This document shows positions 56,454 to 64,000 of a stretch of 64,000 nucleotides of DNA, in pieces. The translations under genes were made by a program, and so were the position numbers. This DNA is from an uncultured Pelagibacteraceae bacterium. GTDB lineage: Bacteria > Pseudomonadota > Alphaproteobacteria > Pelagibacterales > Pelagibacteraceae. The notes under the pieces are model-generated. The model worked only from the letters and a program-made list of their open reading frames with translations. It searched no databases and was not told where the DNA came from. Where the stretch lies: NCBI GenBank assembly GCA_902596375.1, contig CACJTU010000007.1, positions 1 to 64,000 of the forward strand, read 5' to 3'. The number at the start of each line of letters is the position of its first letter. Positions within the stretch are counted from its first letter, which is position 1.

Positions 56454-59110
56454 TGAAAAAAATTATATTAAACTTTAATTCTAAGGATAGTAAAAAAATT
56501 AAAAATCCTAAAAACTTTTTAGGAGGAAAAGGTGCCAATCTTTCTGAAATGGGAAGAATGGGGCTTCCTGTGCCTCCTGGTTTTACAATATCTACAAAAG
56601 TTTGTGAAATTTTTTATAGGGATAAAAAAAAATTAAATAAAAATTTGATTTCTCAAATTGAAAAAGAATTAAAATTAATCGAAAAAGATGTTTCTAAGAA
56701 ATTTGGGGACTTAAAAAATCCACTTTTGTTGTCTGTGCGGTCTGGTGCAAGAGTATCAATGCCAGGTATGATGGATACTATTCTAAATCTAGGTCTGAAT
56801 GATAAAACAGTCAAAGCTTTAGCAATTAAAACTTCAAATGGAAGATTTGCTAAAGACAGTTATAGAAGATTCATTCAAATGTACGGTAATGTTGTAATGG
56901 GTGTAGAAGGTTATCATTTTGAGGAATTAATTGAAAATTATAAACTTACGAAAGGTGTTTTGTTAGATACAGATCTAGATGAAAGTGATTGGGATGGATT
57001 AATTGAAGATTTTAAAAGAACTGTAAGAGAAAAGACAAAAAAAGATTTTCCTCAAGATGTTCATGAACAATTGCTAGGAGCAATAAGTGCAGTATTTTTA
57101 TCGTGGGAAAGTAATAGAGCAAAAGTTTATAGAAAACTAAATCAAATTCCAGCTGAGTGGGGAACTGCTGTAAATGTTCAATCAATGGTTTTTGGAAATA
57201 TGGGTGATGATTGTGCAACAGGAGTTGTGTTTACAAGAAATCCATCAGATGGATCAAATGAAATATATGGTGAGTATTTAATTAATGCGCAAGGTGAAGA
57301 TGTTGTAGCTGGTACAAGGACACCTCAATATATTACTAAAAAAGCTAGGCAAGATGCCAAAGTAAAAGAGTTATCAATGGAAGAATCTATGCCAAAAGTT
57401 TTTAAAGAACTTCAAAAAATTTTAAAGAAGTTAGAGAAACATTATAAGGATATGCAAGATGTAGAATTTACAGTCGAAAGTAATAAACTATGGATGCTTC
57501 AAACAAGATCAGGAAAAAGAACAGCTAAGTCAGCAGTCAAGATTGCAGTTGATATGGTTAAAGAAAAATTAATTTCTAAAAAAGAAGCTGTATTAAGAAT
57601 TGATCCAAACTCTCTGGATACACTTTTGCACCCTACTCTAGATGAAAAAAGCACAATCAATGTAATAGCAAATGGATTGCCAGCATCACCAGGTGCTGCT
57701 AGTGGTAAAGTTGTATTTACATCGGAAGAGGCTGAAAGACTAACTGCAATGATGCAAGATACAATTTTAGTAAGAGTAGAAACTTCTCCAGAGGATATAC
57801 AAGGAATGCATGCTGCTAAAGGAATTTTGACAGCTAGAGGAGGAATGACAAGCCATGCAGCTGTTGTGGCCAGAGGTATGGGTAGACCATGCGTATCAGG
57901 ATCAAGTGAAATTGATATAAACTATGAAAACAAATCTTTTAAAACTTCTTCAATGGAGATTAAAGAAGGAGACATAATCACTATAGATGGTTCAACAGGA
58001 AGAATTATTGCTGGAAGTGTTTCAACTGTGAAACCAGAAATATCTGGTGATTTTTCGAAGTTAATGTCTTGGGCTGATAGTTTCAGAAAATTAAAAGTGA
58101 GGACGAATTCTGAAACTCCAAAAGATACTAAAACGGCAAAAGACTTTGGTGCAGAGGGCATTGGGTTATGTAGAACTGAGCATATGTTTTTTGATGAAGA
58201 TAGAATTTTGTCTGTAAGAGAAATGATATTGTCAAAAACAAAAGAGGATAGAGCTATAGCATTAGAAAAACTTTTACCGCATCAAAGAAAAGATTTTGTT
58301 GATATTTTTAAAATTATGAGTGGATTACCAGTCACAGTAAGATTGTTGGATCCACCATTACATGAATTTCTACCACGCACAGAAAAAGAAATTAATCAAG
58401 TTGCTAATATAGTTAACCTTCCTATTAAAGAGGTTGAGTCAAGAATTGAAGAGCTTCATGAACAAAATCCTATGCTAGGTCATAGAGGTTGTCGTCTGGG
58501 GATATCTTTTCCTGAAATTTATGAAATGCAATGTAAAGCAATTTTTGAGGCATTAGCACACCTTAAAAAAAGTAAAATTAAATCTGCATTTCCTGAAATA
58601 ATGATACCTTTGGTATCTACAGAGACTGAGATAAAAATAATGAAAGACTTAGTGATTAGAACTGCAAGTCAAGTTCAACAAGAACATAAATTAAAAATTG
58701 AATTTTTAGTAGGTACGATGATTGAATTACCTAGAGCAGCTATAAAAGCAAAGGAAATCGCTAAGTATGCAGAATTCTTTAGTTTTGGAACAAATGATTT
58801 AACTCAAACTACTTTTGGGATTAGTAGGGATGATAGTGGTAAATTTTTAAATGATTATTTAGAAAATAAAATTTTTTCTGTTGATCCTTTTATTTCAATA
58901 GATGAAGGAGTTTCAGATTTAGTTGAAATAGCAGTAGAAAAAGGAAGAAAACAAAATAAAAATCTTAAATTAGGTATTTGTGGAGAGCACGGAGGAGATC
59001 CTCATAGTATATCTTTTTGCTCTAAAGTAGGATTGAATTATATTTCTTGCTCACCTTATAGAGTCCCTGTTGCTCGATTAGCTGCTGCTCAAGCTGAATT
59101 AAAAAAATAA
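56453..59110 (+). CDS. ppdK: Pyruvate, phosphate dikinase
   Basis: 885 residues. The N-terminal ATP-grasp domain (GGKGANLSEMGRMGLPVPPGFT, RSGARVSMPGMMDTILNLGLN), the phosphohistidine domain (GILTARGGMTSHAAVVARGMG; His about residue 468) and the C-terminal PEP barrel (GTNDLTQTTFGISRDD, GICGEHGGDP) are all present. It interconverts pyruvate, ATP and Pi with PEP, AMP and PPi, giving reversible PEP supply with the gap/pgk/fba set. glyQ-glyS-ppdK is an order seen in other alphaproteobacteria. Confidence 0.97.
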   Translation: MKKIILNFNSKDSKKIKNPKNFLGGKGANLSEMGRMGLPVPPGFTISTKVCEIFYRDKKKLNKNLISQIEKELKLIEKDVSKKFGDLKNPLLLSVRSGARVSMPGMMDTILNLGLNDKTVKALAIKTSNGRFAKDSYRRFIQMYGNVVMGVEGYHFEELIENYKLTKGVLLDTDLDESDWDGLIEDFKRTVREKTKKDFPQDVHEQLLGAISAVFLSWESNRAKVYRKLNQIPAEWGTAVNVQSMVFGNMGDDCATGVVFTRNPSDGSNEIYGEYLINAQGEDVVAGTRTPQYITKKARQDAKVKELSMEESMPKVFKELQKILKKLEKHYKDMQDVEFTVESNKLWMLQTRSGKRTAKSAVKIAVDMVKEKLISKKEAVLRIDPNSLDTLLHPTLDEKSTINVIANGLPASPGAASGKVVFTSEEAERLTAMMQDTILVRVETSPEDIQGMHAAKGILTARGGMTSHAAVVARGMGRPCVSGSSEIDINYENKSFKTSSMEIKEGDIITIDGSTGRIIAGSVSTVKPEISGDFSKLMSWADSFRKLKVRTNSETPKDTKTAKDFGAEGIGLCRTEHMFFDEDRILSVREMILSKTKEDRAIALEKLLPHQRKDFVDIFKIMSGLPVTVRLLDPPLHEFLPRTEKEINQVANIVNLPIKEVESRIEELHEQNPMLGHRGCRLGISFPEIYEMQCKAIFEALAHLKKSKIKSAFPEIMIPLVSTETEIKIMKDLVIRTASQVQQEHKLKIEFLVGTMIELPRAAIKAKEIAKYAEFFSFGTNDLTQTTFGISRDDSGKFLNDYLENKIFSVDPFISIDEGVSDLVEIAVEKGRKQNKNLKLGICGEHGGDPHSISFCSKVGLNYISCSPYRVPVARLAAAQAELKK

Positions 59111-59214
59111 ATTATACTTTAACTTAATTTTCATATTTAATACTTATATCAAAGAATACTCATTATGTTTAGAATTAGATCTGATTAATTTTTTGTGTTA
59201 TTAAATTAACTTAA

Positions 59215-60183
59215 ATGTACTTTAATAAAAATAATAATTTTTTTCATGGCATAATGTTTCACCACTTTCATGACAATAGTATTCATAAAAATAGCCAGGG
59301 ATCTTTAAATAAAGACGACTTTTATAAAATTATTAATTTTATAGGAAAAAAAAATATTCTAGATGCCAATTTATTCTTTGAAAAATTTAAACATAATAAA
59401 CTTAAAGAAAACGAGGTGTGTATAACTTTTGATGACGCTATTAAGTGCCAAATTGATATTGCTTTACCTGTACTTGAGGATCTCAAAATTAAAAGCTTCT
59501 TTTTTGTATATACATCTATTTTTGAGGGTAAACCGGATAATTTAGAATTTTTCAGATATTTTAGAACAAACTATTTCAATAGTATTGAAGAATTTTACGA
59601 GAATTTTTATAAAATTCTAGATAAAGATTTAAAAACATTTTTTAAAAAAAATCAGAAAAAAATTAAAAGTATAAAGACTAAATTTCCTTTTTATTCAGTA
59701 GAGGATATAAAGTTTAGATTAATAAGGGATACATTTTTAACTAAAAAAAAGTATGAGGAAACTATGTTTTTAATGTTTAAAGAAAAACGTTTCAATCAAA
59801 AAAATCTTTTAAAAAAACTTTTTTTCCAAAAAGAAGATTTAAATGAATTAAATAATTTAGGACATATAATTGGCTTACATTCCCATAACCATCCAACAAT
59901 GTTAGAAAATTTAAATTATGAAGATCAAAAAAATGAATATGAAAAGTGTATGAACATTATTTCAGAAATTTTAAATAAGCCAAAACATGAAATAAAATAT
60001 ATGTCACATCCGTGTGGAAGTTATAACAAAGATACACTTCAAATACTTGATGACTTAGGTTTGGAGCTAGGTTTTAAACAAATAATGGAAATTGAAGTTG
60101 AAAGAGGTATGAACAAAGTTAATAATTCTCATCTCGAGATAGCAAGACAAGATCATTCTGAAATATTAAAAAGAATGAATTAA
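59215..60183 (+). CDS. Polysaccharide deacetylase (NodB-like) family protein, copy A
   Basis: 322 residues. CITFDDAIKC (about 69-78) is NodB motif 1 with the metal/catalytic Asp pair, GLHSHNHPTM (about 221-230) motif 2 and MSHPCGSYNKDTL (about 262) motif 3. No signal peptide, so it would act on a cytoplasmic or lipid-linked sugar. A stretch of about 100 residues between motifs 1 and 2 (SIEEFYENFYK ...) is an insertion of unknown role. A paralogue lies 1 kb downstream. It overlaps the next ATG by one base. Likely deacetylates an N-acetyl sugar; substrate unknown. Confidence 0.8.
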   Translation: MYFNKNNNFFHGIMFHHFHDNSIHKNSQGSLNKDDFYKIINFIGKKNILDANLFFEKFKHNKLKENEVCITFDDAIKCQIDIALPVLEDLKIKSFFFVYTSIFEGKPDNLEFFRYFRTNYFNSIEEFYENFYKILDKDLKTFFKKNQKKIKSIKTKFPFYSVEDIKFRLIRDTFLTKKKYEETMFLMFKEKRFNQKNLLKKLFFQKEDLNELNNLGHIIGLHSHNHPTMLENLNYEDQKNEYEKCMNIISEILNKPKHEIKYMSHPCGSYNKDTLQILDDLGLELGFKQIMEIEVERGMNKVNNSHLEIARQDHSEILKRMN

Positions 60184-61112
60184 TGAAATCAGATAACAAA
60201 GTTATTAAAATTATATTTAATCTTAAGGGCAGGACTAATAATGTTGTAAAATATATAAATTTATTAAGTAAAAATTATAATAAGAATATTGTTTTTGATT
60301 TATTAATTATTAACGAGAAAAACGTTCAACCAATTCAAGAACAATTTGTAAATTTAAAAATTAAAAATTTAGAATCTAATTCAAAAATTGATGGAATGAA
60401 TGCAATCTTTAAAGAAATCTACAATGCCCAAAATGTAATCCAGAATTATGAGTATTGTTGTTTTGTTGAAGATGATAATTTTATATTTCCATTAACTTTA
60501 TTTCACGCAAAGTTATTTTTAGACAAAAATAATAGTTTTATAGCTTGTTCAGGAAAAAAATTTATCTTTTTAAGACAAAATGATAAAAATTACTCTTATT
60601 TAAATAGATATGTCGGCCCAAATACAAATGTATCAAATAATATAGGTAATCGATTTAAAATATATAATGGTGCACTTTGTTATTATAGTCTTTTTAGAAA
60701 AAATTATTTTTTGAAGATTTTAAATTATATAACTAAAATTAATGATGACAATATGAGTGAGTTGATGTTTAATTTTTTAACTATTAAATTTGGTAAAATC
60801 AATCAATTAAAATCTATATATTTAGCAAGAGAATATCCTAGACCAGAAATTTACAATGTACCTCATAGAACAAAATGGATTTTAAATAATGAATTATTTA
60901 AAGATCTTCATATATTAATGAAAAGTATTGATAATTCTTATTCTGATGAAATGTTAGATCACTCAATATATAGATATTTATCCAAAAGATTCAAAATAAA
61001 TCAAAAAGCAAATGTTCTTAGTAAAATTATTTATTTTTATAAAAAATATTTTTTTTATATTTTAAATTATAAAGTCATTAATGGCTTTGTGAAAAATCTA
61101 GGAAAATTATGA
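60183..61112 (+). CDS. Putative glycosyltransferase (GT-A-like, TIGR00180-type)
   Basis: 309 residues. IIFNLKGRTNNVVKYINLLSK opens like a GT-A fold, and YEYCCFVEDDNFIFPLTLFHAKLFL has an acidic EDDNF comparable to the DXD metal site. SGKKFIFLRQND and NGALCYYSLFRKNYFL follow, then a basic helical C-terminus. This fits the TIGR00180-type glycosyltransferase pattern, but I assign it with moderate confidence. It lies between the two deacetylase paralogues, in one transcription unit with copy A. Confidence 0.6.
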   Translation: MKSDNKVIKIIFNLKGRTNNVVKYINLLSKNYNKNIVFDLLIINEKNVQPIQEQFVNLKIKNLESNSKIDGMNAIFKEIYNAQNVIQNYEYCCFVEDDNFIFPLTLFHAKLFLDKNNSFIACSGKKFIFLRQNDKNYSYLNRYVGPNTNVSNNIGNRFKIYNGALCYYSLFRKNYFLKILNYITKINDDNMSELMFNFLTIKFGKINQLKSIYLAREYPRPEIYNVPHRTKWILNNELFKDLHILMKSIDNSYSDEMLDHSIYRYLSKRFKINQKANVLSKIIYFYKKYFFYILNYKVINGFVKNLGKL

Positions 61113-61213
61113 AGATTACCAGATTAGCAGCATTAAAAGCTTAATTAAAAAAATAAACTTAAGACTTACAATTGGGTTTAATTAAAAATTATGATATCAG
61201 TTTTTGATTAGAA

Positions 61214-62185
61214 ATGTACTTCAATAAAAATAATAACTTTTTTCATGGAATTGTTTTTCATCAATTCCATGATAATGGAATACATACTAAGGGCCAGGGT
61301 TCAATTTCTAAAGATGAGTTTCATAAGATAATAAATTTTATCGGACGAGAAAATATTTTAGATTCAGATGTATTTTTTGAAAAATATAACAATAATACAT
61401 TAAAAAATAACGAATTATGTTTGACTTTTGATGATGCTATTAAATGTCAAATAGATGTTGCTCTACCTGTATTAGAAGAATTAAAAATTAAAAGTTTCTT
61501 TTTTATTTATACCTCTATGTTTGAGGGCAAACCAGATAATTTAGAAGTTTTCAGGTATTTTAGAATGAATTTTTTTGATGAAGTAAACCAATTTTATAAT
61601 AGTTTTTATAAGTTTGTAGATAAAGATCTAAATACTTTTTTTAAAAATATAGAAAAAGAAATTAAATCTTTTTTACAAAAATTTCCCCACTGCTCCGAAG
61701 AAGATGCAAAATTTAGATTAACTAGAGATTTGCTTCTGACAAAACAAGAGTATGAGCAAATAATGTTTTTAATGATGAAAGAAAAAAAATTTGAATATAA
61801 AGATTTTTATCCTAGATTATTTTTTAGTAGAGAAGATGTAAAAAAACTAGACACACTAGGTCATTCAGTTGGATTACATTCACATACTCATCCTACTTTA
61901 ATTGAAAAATTAAATTATAATGATCAAAAAATTGAGTACGAAAAATGTCAAGCATCTTTGGCAAATATTTTGAACAAAAATAATAATGAAATTAAATGTA
62001 TGTCCCACCCTTGTGGAAGTTATAATCAGGAAACTTTAAAAATTTTAAAAGAAATAGGTATAGAATTAGGCTTTAAACAGATAATGACTATCGAAAAAGA
62101 AAAAAGAATGAATAAGGTTAATAATTCGTCTTTAGAAATTGCAAGACAGGATCATGCAGGGATATTAAGAAGAATGAAAAAATGA
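61214..62185 (+). CDS. Polysaccharide deacetylase (NodB-like) family protein, copy B
   Basis: 323 residues, colinear with copy A almost without gaps; identity by eye is around 60 percent. Motifs are LCLTFDDAIKC, GLHSHTHPTLIEKLNY and MSHPCGSYNQETL; both end in LEIARQDH. Copies differ most between motifs 1 and 2. Tandem paralogues separated by a glycosyltransferase suggest two related substrates or a recent duplication. It overlaps the formyltransferase gene by 4 nt. A 101-nt gap before it contains no gene. Confidence 0.8.
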   Translation: MYFNKNNNFFHGIVFHQFHDNGIHTKGQGSISKDEFHKIINFIGRENILDSDVFFEKYNNNTLKNNELCLTFDDAIKCQIDVALPVLEELKIKSFFFIYTSMFEGKPDNLEVFRYFRMNFFDEVNQFYNSFYKFVDKDLNTFFKNIEKEIKSFLQKFPHCSEEDAKFRLTRDLLLTKQEYEQIMFLMMKEKKFEYKDFYPRLFFSREDVKKLDTLGHSVGLHSHTHPTLIEKLNYNDQKIEYEKCQASLANILNKNNNEIKCMSHPCGSYNQETLKILKEIGIELGFKQIMTIEKEKRMNKVNNSSLEIARQDHAGILRRMKK

Positions 62186-62976
62186 AAATTACATTATTTA
62201 CTTCAAATAAAAATAGACATAATTATTTTATAAACCTATTAGCAAATATTTCAGATGAACTATTTGTTATTCAAGAATGTGGAACAATTTATCCAGGTAT
62301 AATTCCTTGGCATTACCCTGTTTCAAAAATTATGAAAGAGTATTTTGAAAAAGTCCAAGAAGCACAATTGAAATTGTTTGGAAATTCTTATGTAAAAAAT
62401 AGAAAAGGTAATATTAGAACATTTCCAATGTTACTAGGAGATCTAAATAAATGTTCATTAGATTTTTTATCTGATTTTCTTAAAAGTGATATGTATGTTG
62501 TATTTGGAAGTAGCTATATTAAAGGAGACTTAATAGATTTTTTAGTAAAAAATAAAGCAATTAATATTCATATGGGTGTTTCACCTTATTATAGAGGAGG
62601 AGACTGTAATTTTTGGGCTTTGTTTGATGATAATCCTCATTTGGTGGGTGCTACTATTCATTTGCTATCTAAAGGACTAGACAGTGGACCAATGTTATAT
62701 CACGCCATGTCCAATATTAAAACTAATCCATTTGAGTATACAATGTCTACAGTTAAATCAGCGTTTTACTCAATAGCCGAAAGAATAGAAAATAATTCTA
62801 TTTTTAACATTAAGCCCTTGATACAAGATAAAAATAATGAAATCAGATATTCAAAGAGAGTTGATTTTAATGAAGAAGTTGTAAAAGAATATTTTAAAAA
62901 AAATATAAACTTAAAAAGTAAACAATTTGAAATTTCATTACTTAAAGATCCTTTTTTTTTAAATAGTTCTGAATAG
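62182..62976 (+). CDS. Formyltransferase family protein (sugar N-formyltransferase-like)
   Basis: 264 residues. AINIHMGVSPYYRGGDCNFWALFDDNPHLVGATIHLLSKGLDSGPML contains the formyltransferase core: Asn-x-His (about 132-134), the PxYRG loop and the Asp in LDSGPML. These are the catalytic Asn, His and Asp of N10-formyl-THF enzymes. It lacks the C-terminal tRNA-binding domain of Fmt, so a small-molecule or sugar-amine substrate is likely, matching a deacetylase that frees an amine. Ends about 30 nt before the ssrA 3' end (opposite strand). Confidence 0.8.
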   Translation: MKITLFTSNKNRHNYFINLLANISDELFVIQECGTIYPGIIPWHYPVSKIMKEYFEKVQEAQLKLFGNSYVKNRKGNIRTFPMLLGDLNKCSLDFLSDFLKSDMYVVFGSSYIKGDLIDFLVKNKAINIHMGVSPYYRGGDCNFWALFDDNPHLVGATIHLLSKGLDSGPMLYHAMSNIKTNPFEYTMSTVKSAFYSIAERIENNSIFNIKPLIQDKNNEIRYSKRVDFNEEVVKEYFKKNINLKSKQFEISLLKDPFFLNSSE

Positions 62977-63004
62977 ATTGTGAATAAATTTGATTAGCAA
63001 TGAA

Positions 63005-63270
63005 GTTGTGTAGGGGCGTTCTGTTGCCAGGTGCCCCATACCCCGTTTGCTTAATTAACTGAGTTAATTAGGCAGCAAGTGCGTAACTTTCGTTAGCAAT
63101 TATAAATTAGCCCGTTACGGTGGAACAATCCCGAACGAAAGAATAGCCTTTAGTCACCCGTCGAATCTAGTTCACCCCCATAAGTTGTAATGGTGGAGGT
63201 GGTGGGTACTGCCCCCACGTCCGCAATGGTTATTACGAAATTCGTTTATCGTCGTAGTTGGAAAACCAAC
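63005..63270 (-). ncRNA. ssrA: Transfer-messenger RNA, circularly permuted two-piece form
   Basis: On the minus strand an acceptor piece (about 63270-63191) ends GGACGTGGGGGCAGTACCCACC, then ACCTCCACCA. An 11-nt linker follows, then the coding piece from 63179 starts GGGGGTGAACTAGATTCGACGGG. The 7-bp acceptor stem GGGGGTG/CACCTCC pairs across the linker, with the 5' half downstream of the CCA: a permuted gene. The coding piece ends with GGGGCACCTGGCAACAGAACGCCCC, a hairpin typical of alphaproteobacterial tmRNA. tmRNA frees stalled ribosomes. The outer ends are approximate. Confidence 0.92.
63068..63097 (-). other. tmRNA tag reading frame (proteolysis tag ANESYALAA)
   Basis: Within the coding piece the frame GCT AAC GAA AGT TAC GCA CTT GCT GCC TAA encodes Ala-Asn-Glu-Ser-Tyr-Ala-Leu-Ala-Ala and a stop. 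The first Ala would be the resume codon, placed as in other alphaproteobacteria whose tags begin AND/ANE. The terminal ALAA is the ClpXP-type degron. At nine residues it is shorter than the usual 10-14. Confidence 0.8.
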
Positions 63271-63276
63271 ATTATT

Positions 63277-63304
63277 AATATAAAAGTAATTTCAATAGAT
63301 TCAA
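63277..63304 (-). promoter_or_regulatory. Putative promoter of ssrA
   Basis: On the minus strand TTGAAT (63304-63299) and TATATT (63282-63277) are separated by 16 bp. The expected start lies near 63270, where the GTTGGTTTTCCAAC hairpin opens the acceptor piece. The box overlaps the region just ahead of thyX, so ssrA and thyX are divergent. Confidence 0.45.
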
Positions 63305-63312
63305 TAACAATC

Positions 63313-64000
63313 ATGAAATTAACTAAAGAACAACAAGAAGAAATAAAAAATCAACAATCTCAAAGCAGTCAAACAAAAAGAGTTACTGCTCCTGAGCTTG
63401 AAAAAATACTATATGAAGCAATTCCAGCTTTGGATCATGGTTTTGTAAGAGTTGTTGATTATATGGGTGATGACACATCTATAGTTCAATCAGCTAGAGT
63501 ATCTTACGGAAAAGGAACCAAGCAAGTTTCAACAGATAAAGGATTGATTAAATATTTGATGAGGCACTGGCACAGCACACCGTTTGAAATGTGCGAAATT
63601 AAATACCATATTAAGCTTCCAATATTTATTGCCAGACAATGGATTAGACACAGAACGGCAAATGTAAACGAATATTCTGCAAGGTATTCAATTCTAGATA
63701 AAGAATTTTATTTGCCATCACAAGAAAATTTAGCTGCTCAATCAACTAGCAACCGACAGGGTAGAGGAGATGTCTTGCAAGGAAAACAGGCGGAGGAAGT
63801 TTTGGAACTTTTAAAAAGTGATGCAGAGAGAACTTATGACAATTATGAGACTATGCTTAATGAAAGATTTGATGGATCAAAAATTGATGAAAATAAAAAA
63901 GGTTTAGCTAGAGAACTTGCAAGAATGAATTTAACACTAAATACCTATACCCAATGGTATTGGAAAACTGATTTACTAAACTTGATGAATTTTTTAAGAT
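63313..64000 (+). CDS. thyX: FAD-dependent thymidylate synthase (partial at window end)
   Basis: About 229 residues before the window ends; missing from the ORF track because no stop is reached. [15 protein letters not shown] opens it; [45 protein letters not shown] and the ThyX motif [15 protein letters not shown] identify FAD-dependent ThyX, which methylates dUMP using methylene-THF and NADPH. SAR11 uses ThyX. It diverges from ssrA. Confidence 0.95.
   Translation, partial: MKLTKEQQEEIKNQQSQSSQTKRVTAPELEKILYEAIPALDHGFVRVVDYMGDDTSIVQSARVSYGKGTKQVSTDKGLIKYLMRHWHSTPFEMCEIKYHIKLPIFIARQWIRHRTANVNEYSARYSILDKEFYLPSQENLAAQSTSNRQGRGDVLQGKQAEEVLELLKSDAERTYDNYETMLNERFDGSKIDENKKGLARELARMNLTLNTYTQWYWKTDLLNLMNFLR

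Noticed and set aside
59111-59214. 104-nt gap between ppdK and the first deacetylase
   Set aside because: No gene, hairpin terminator or ssrA repeat that I can see; it only shows A+T-rich sequence that must hold a promoter.
61109-61144. Short ORF MKITRLAALKA after the glycosyltransferase
   Set aside because: Only 11 codons, no SD and no evident role; kept out of the feature list.

Overview
The window looks like a chromosomal segment of a SAR11-clade alphaproteobacterium (Candidatus Pelagibacter or a close relative). The signs are very high A+T content, Lys/Asn/Ile-rich proteins, minimal intergenic space with many 1-4 nt gene overlaps, alphaproteobacterial family members (TrcR/DUF1013, aa3-oxidase subunit IV next to pntAA, DUF4164-zapA) and a circularly permuted two-piece tmRNA. 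The assignment rests on gene content and order read by eye; no database search was possible.

Region 1 (1-14.3 kb) is a surface-polysaccharide island. It holds the end of a FAD oxidoreductase, two SDR epimerase/reductase-like genes, a GT4 glycosyltransferase, an initiating phosphoglycosyl transferase, a DegT aminotransferase, a FlaA1/PglF-type dehydratase and a Wzy/WaaL-like membrane protein. A Kdo-like block follows: kdsA, a CBS-only protein, a kdsB-like gene, a GT-B-like protein, two unrecognised proteins and another epimerase. It ends at a solitary 5S rRNA gene with its own promoter, which matches the SAR11 hypervariable region described between the 23S and 5S genes.

Region 2 (14.4-27 kb) is core: rpmJ, an oxidase subunit IV-like peptide, pntAA-pntAB-pntB, a transaldolase, initiator tRNA-Met, rpsU (with a probable ATT start), trcR, rpmE, suhB, efp, thiE, fba, pgk, gap and tkt. 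The last block is a central-carbon operon on the minus strand.

Region 3 (26.5-43 kb) holds zapA, fthC, a YmdB-like phosphodiesterase, yebC, a RuvC-like gene, tolQ-tolR-tolA-tolB-pal-cpoB, tilS, ftsH, folP, glmM, thiD, purA and rpoH. The usual ruvA, ruvB and ybgC are missing from between ruvC and tolQ.

Region 4 (43-59 kb) holds rluD, tRNA-Arg(TCG), an ABC-2 exporter pair, tsaC/sua5, xseB-ispA-dxs, aroC, pdxH, a long-chain polyprenyl diphosphate synthase, an S49 peptidase, glyQ-glyS and ppdK.

Region 5 (59.2-63 kb) is a second small accessory cassette beside ssrA: two paralogous polysaccharide deacetylase-like proteins flanking a glycosyltransferase-like gene, then a formyltransferase-like gene. 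It abuts the permuted ssrA (minus strand, tag ANESYALAA). The window ends inside thyX.
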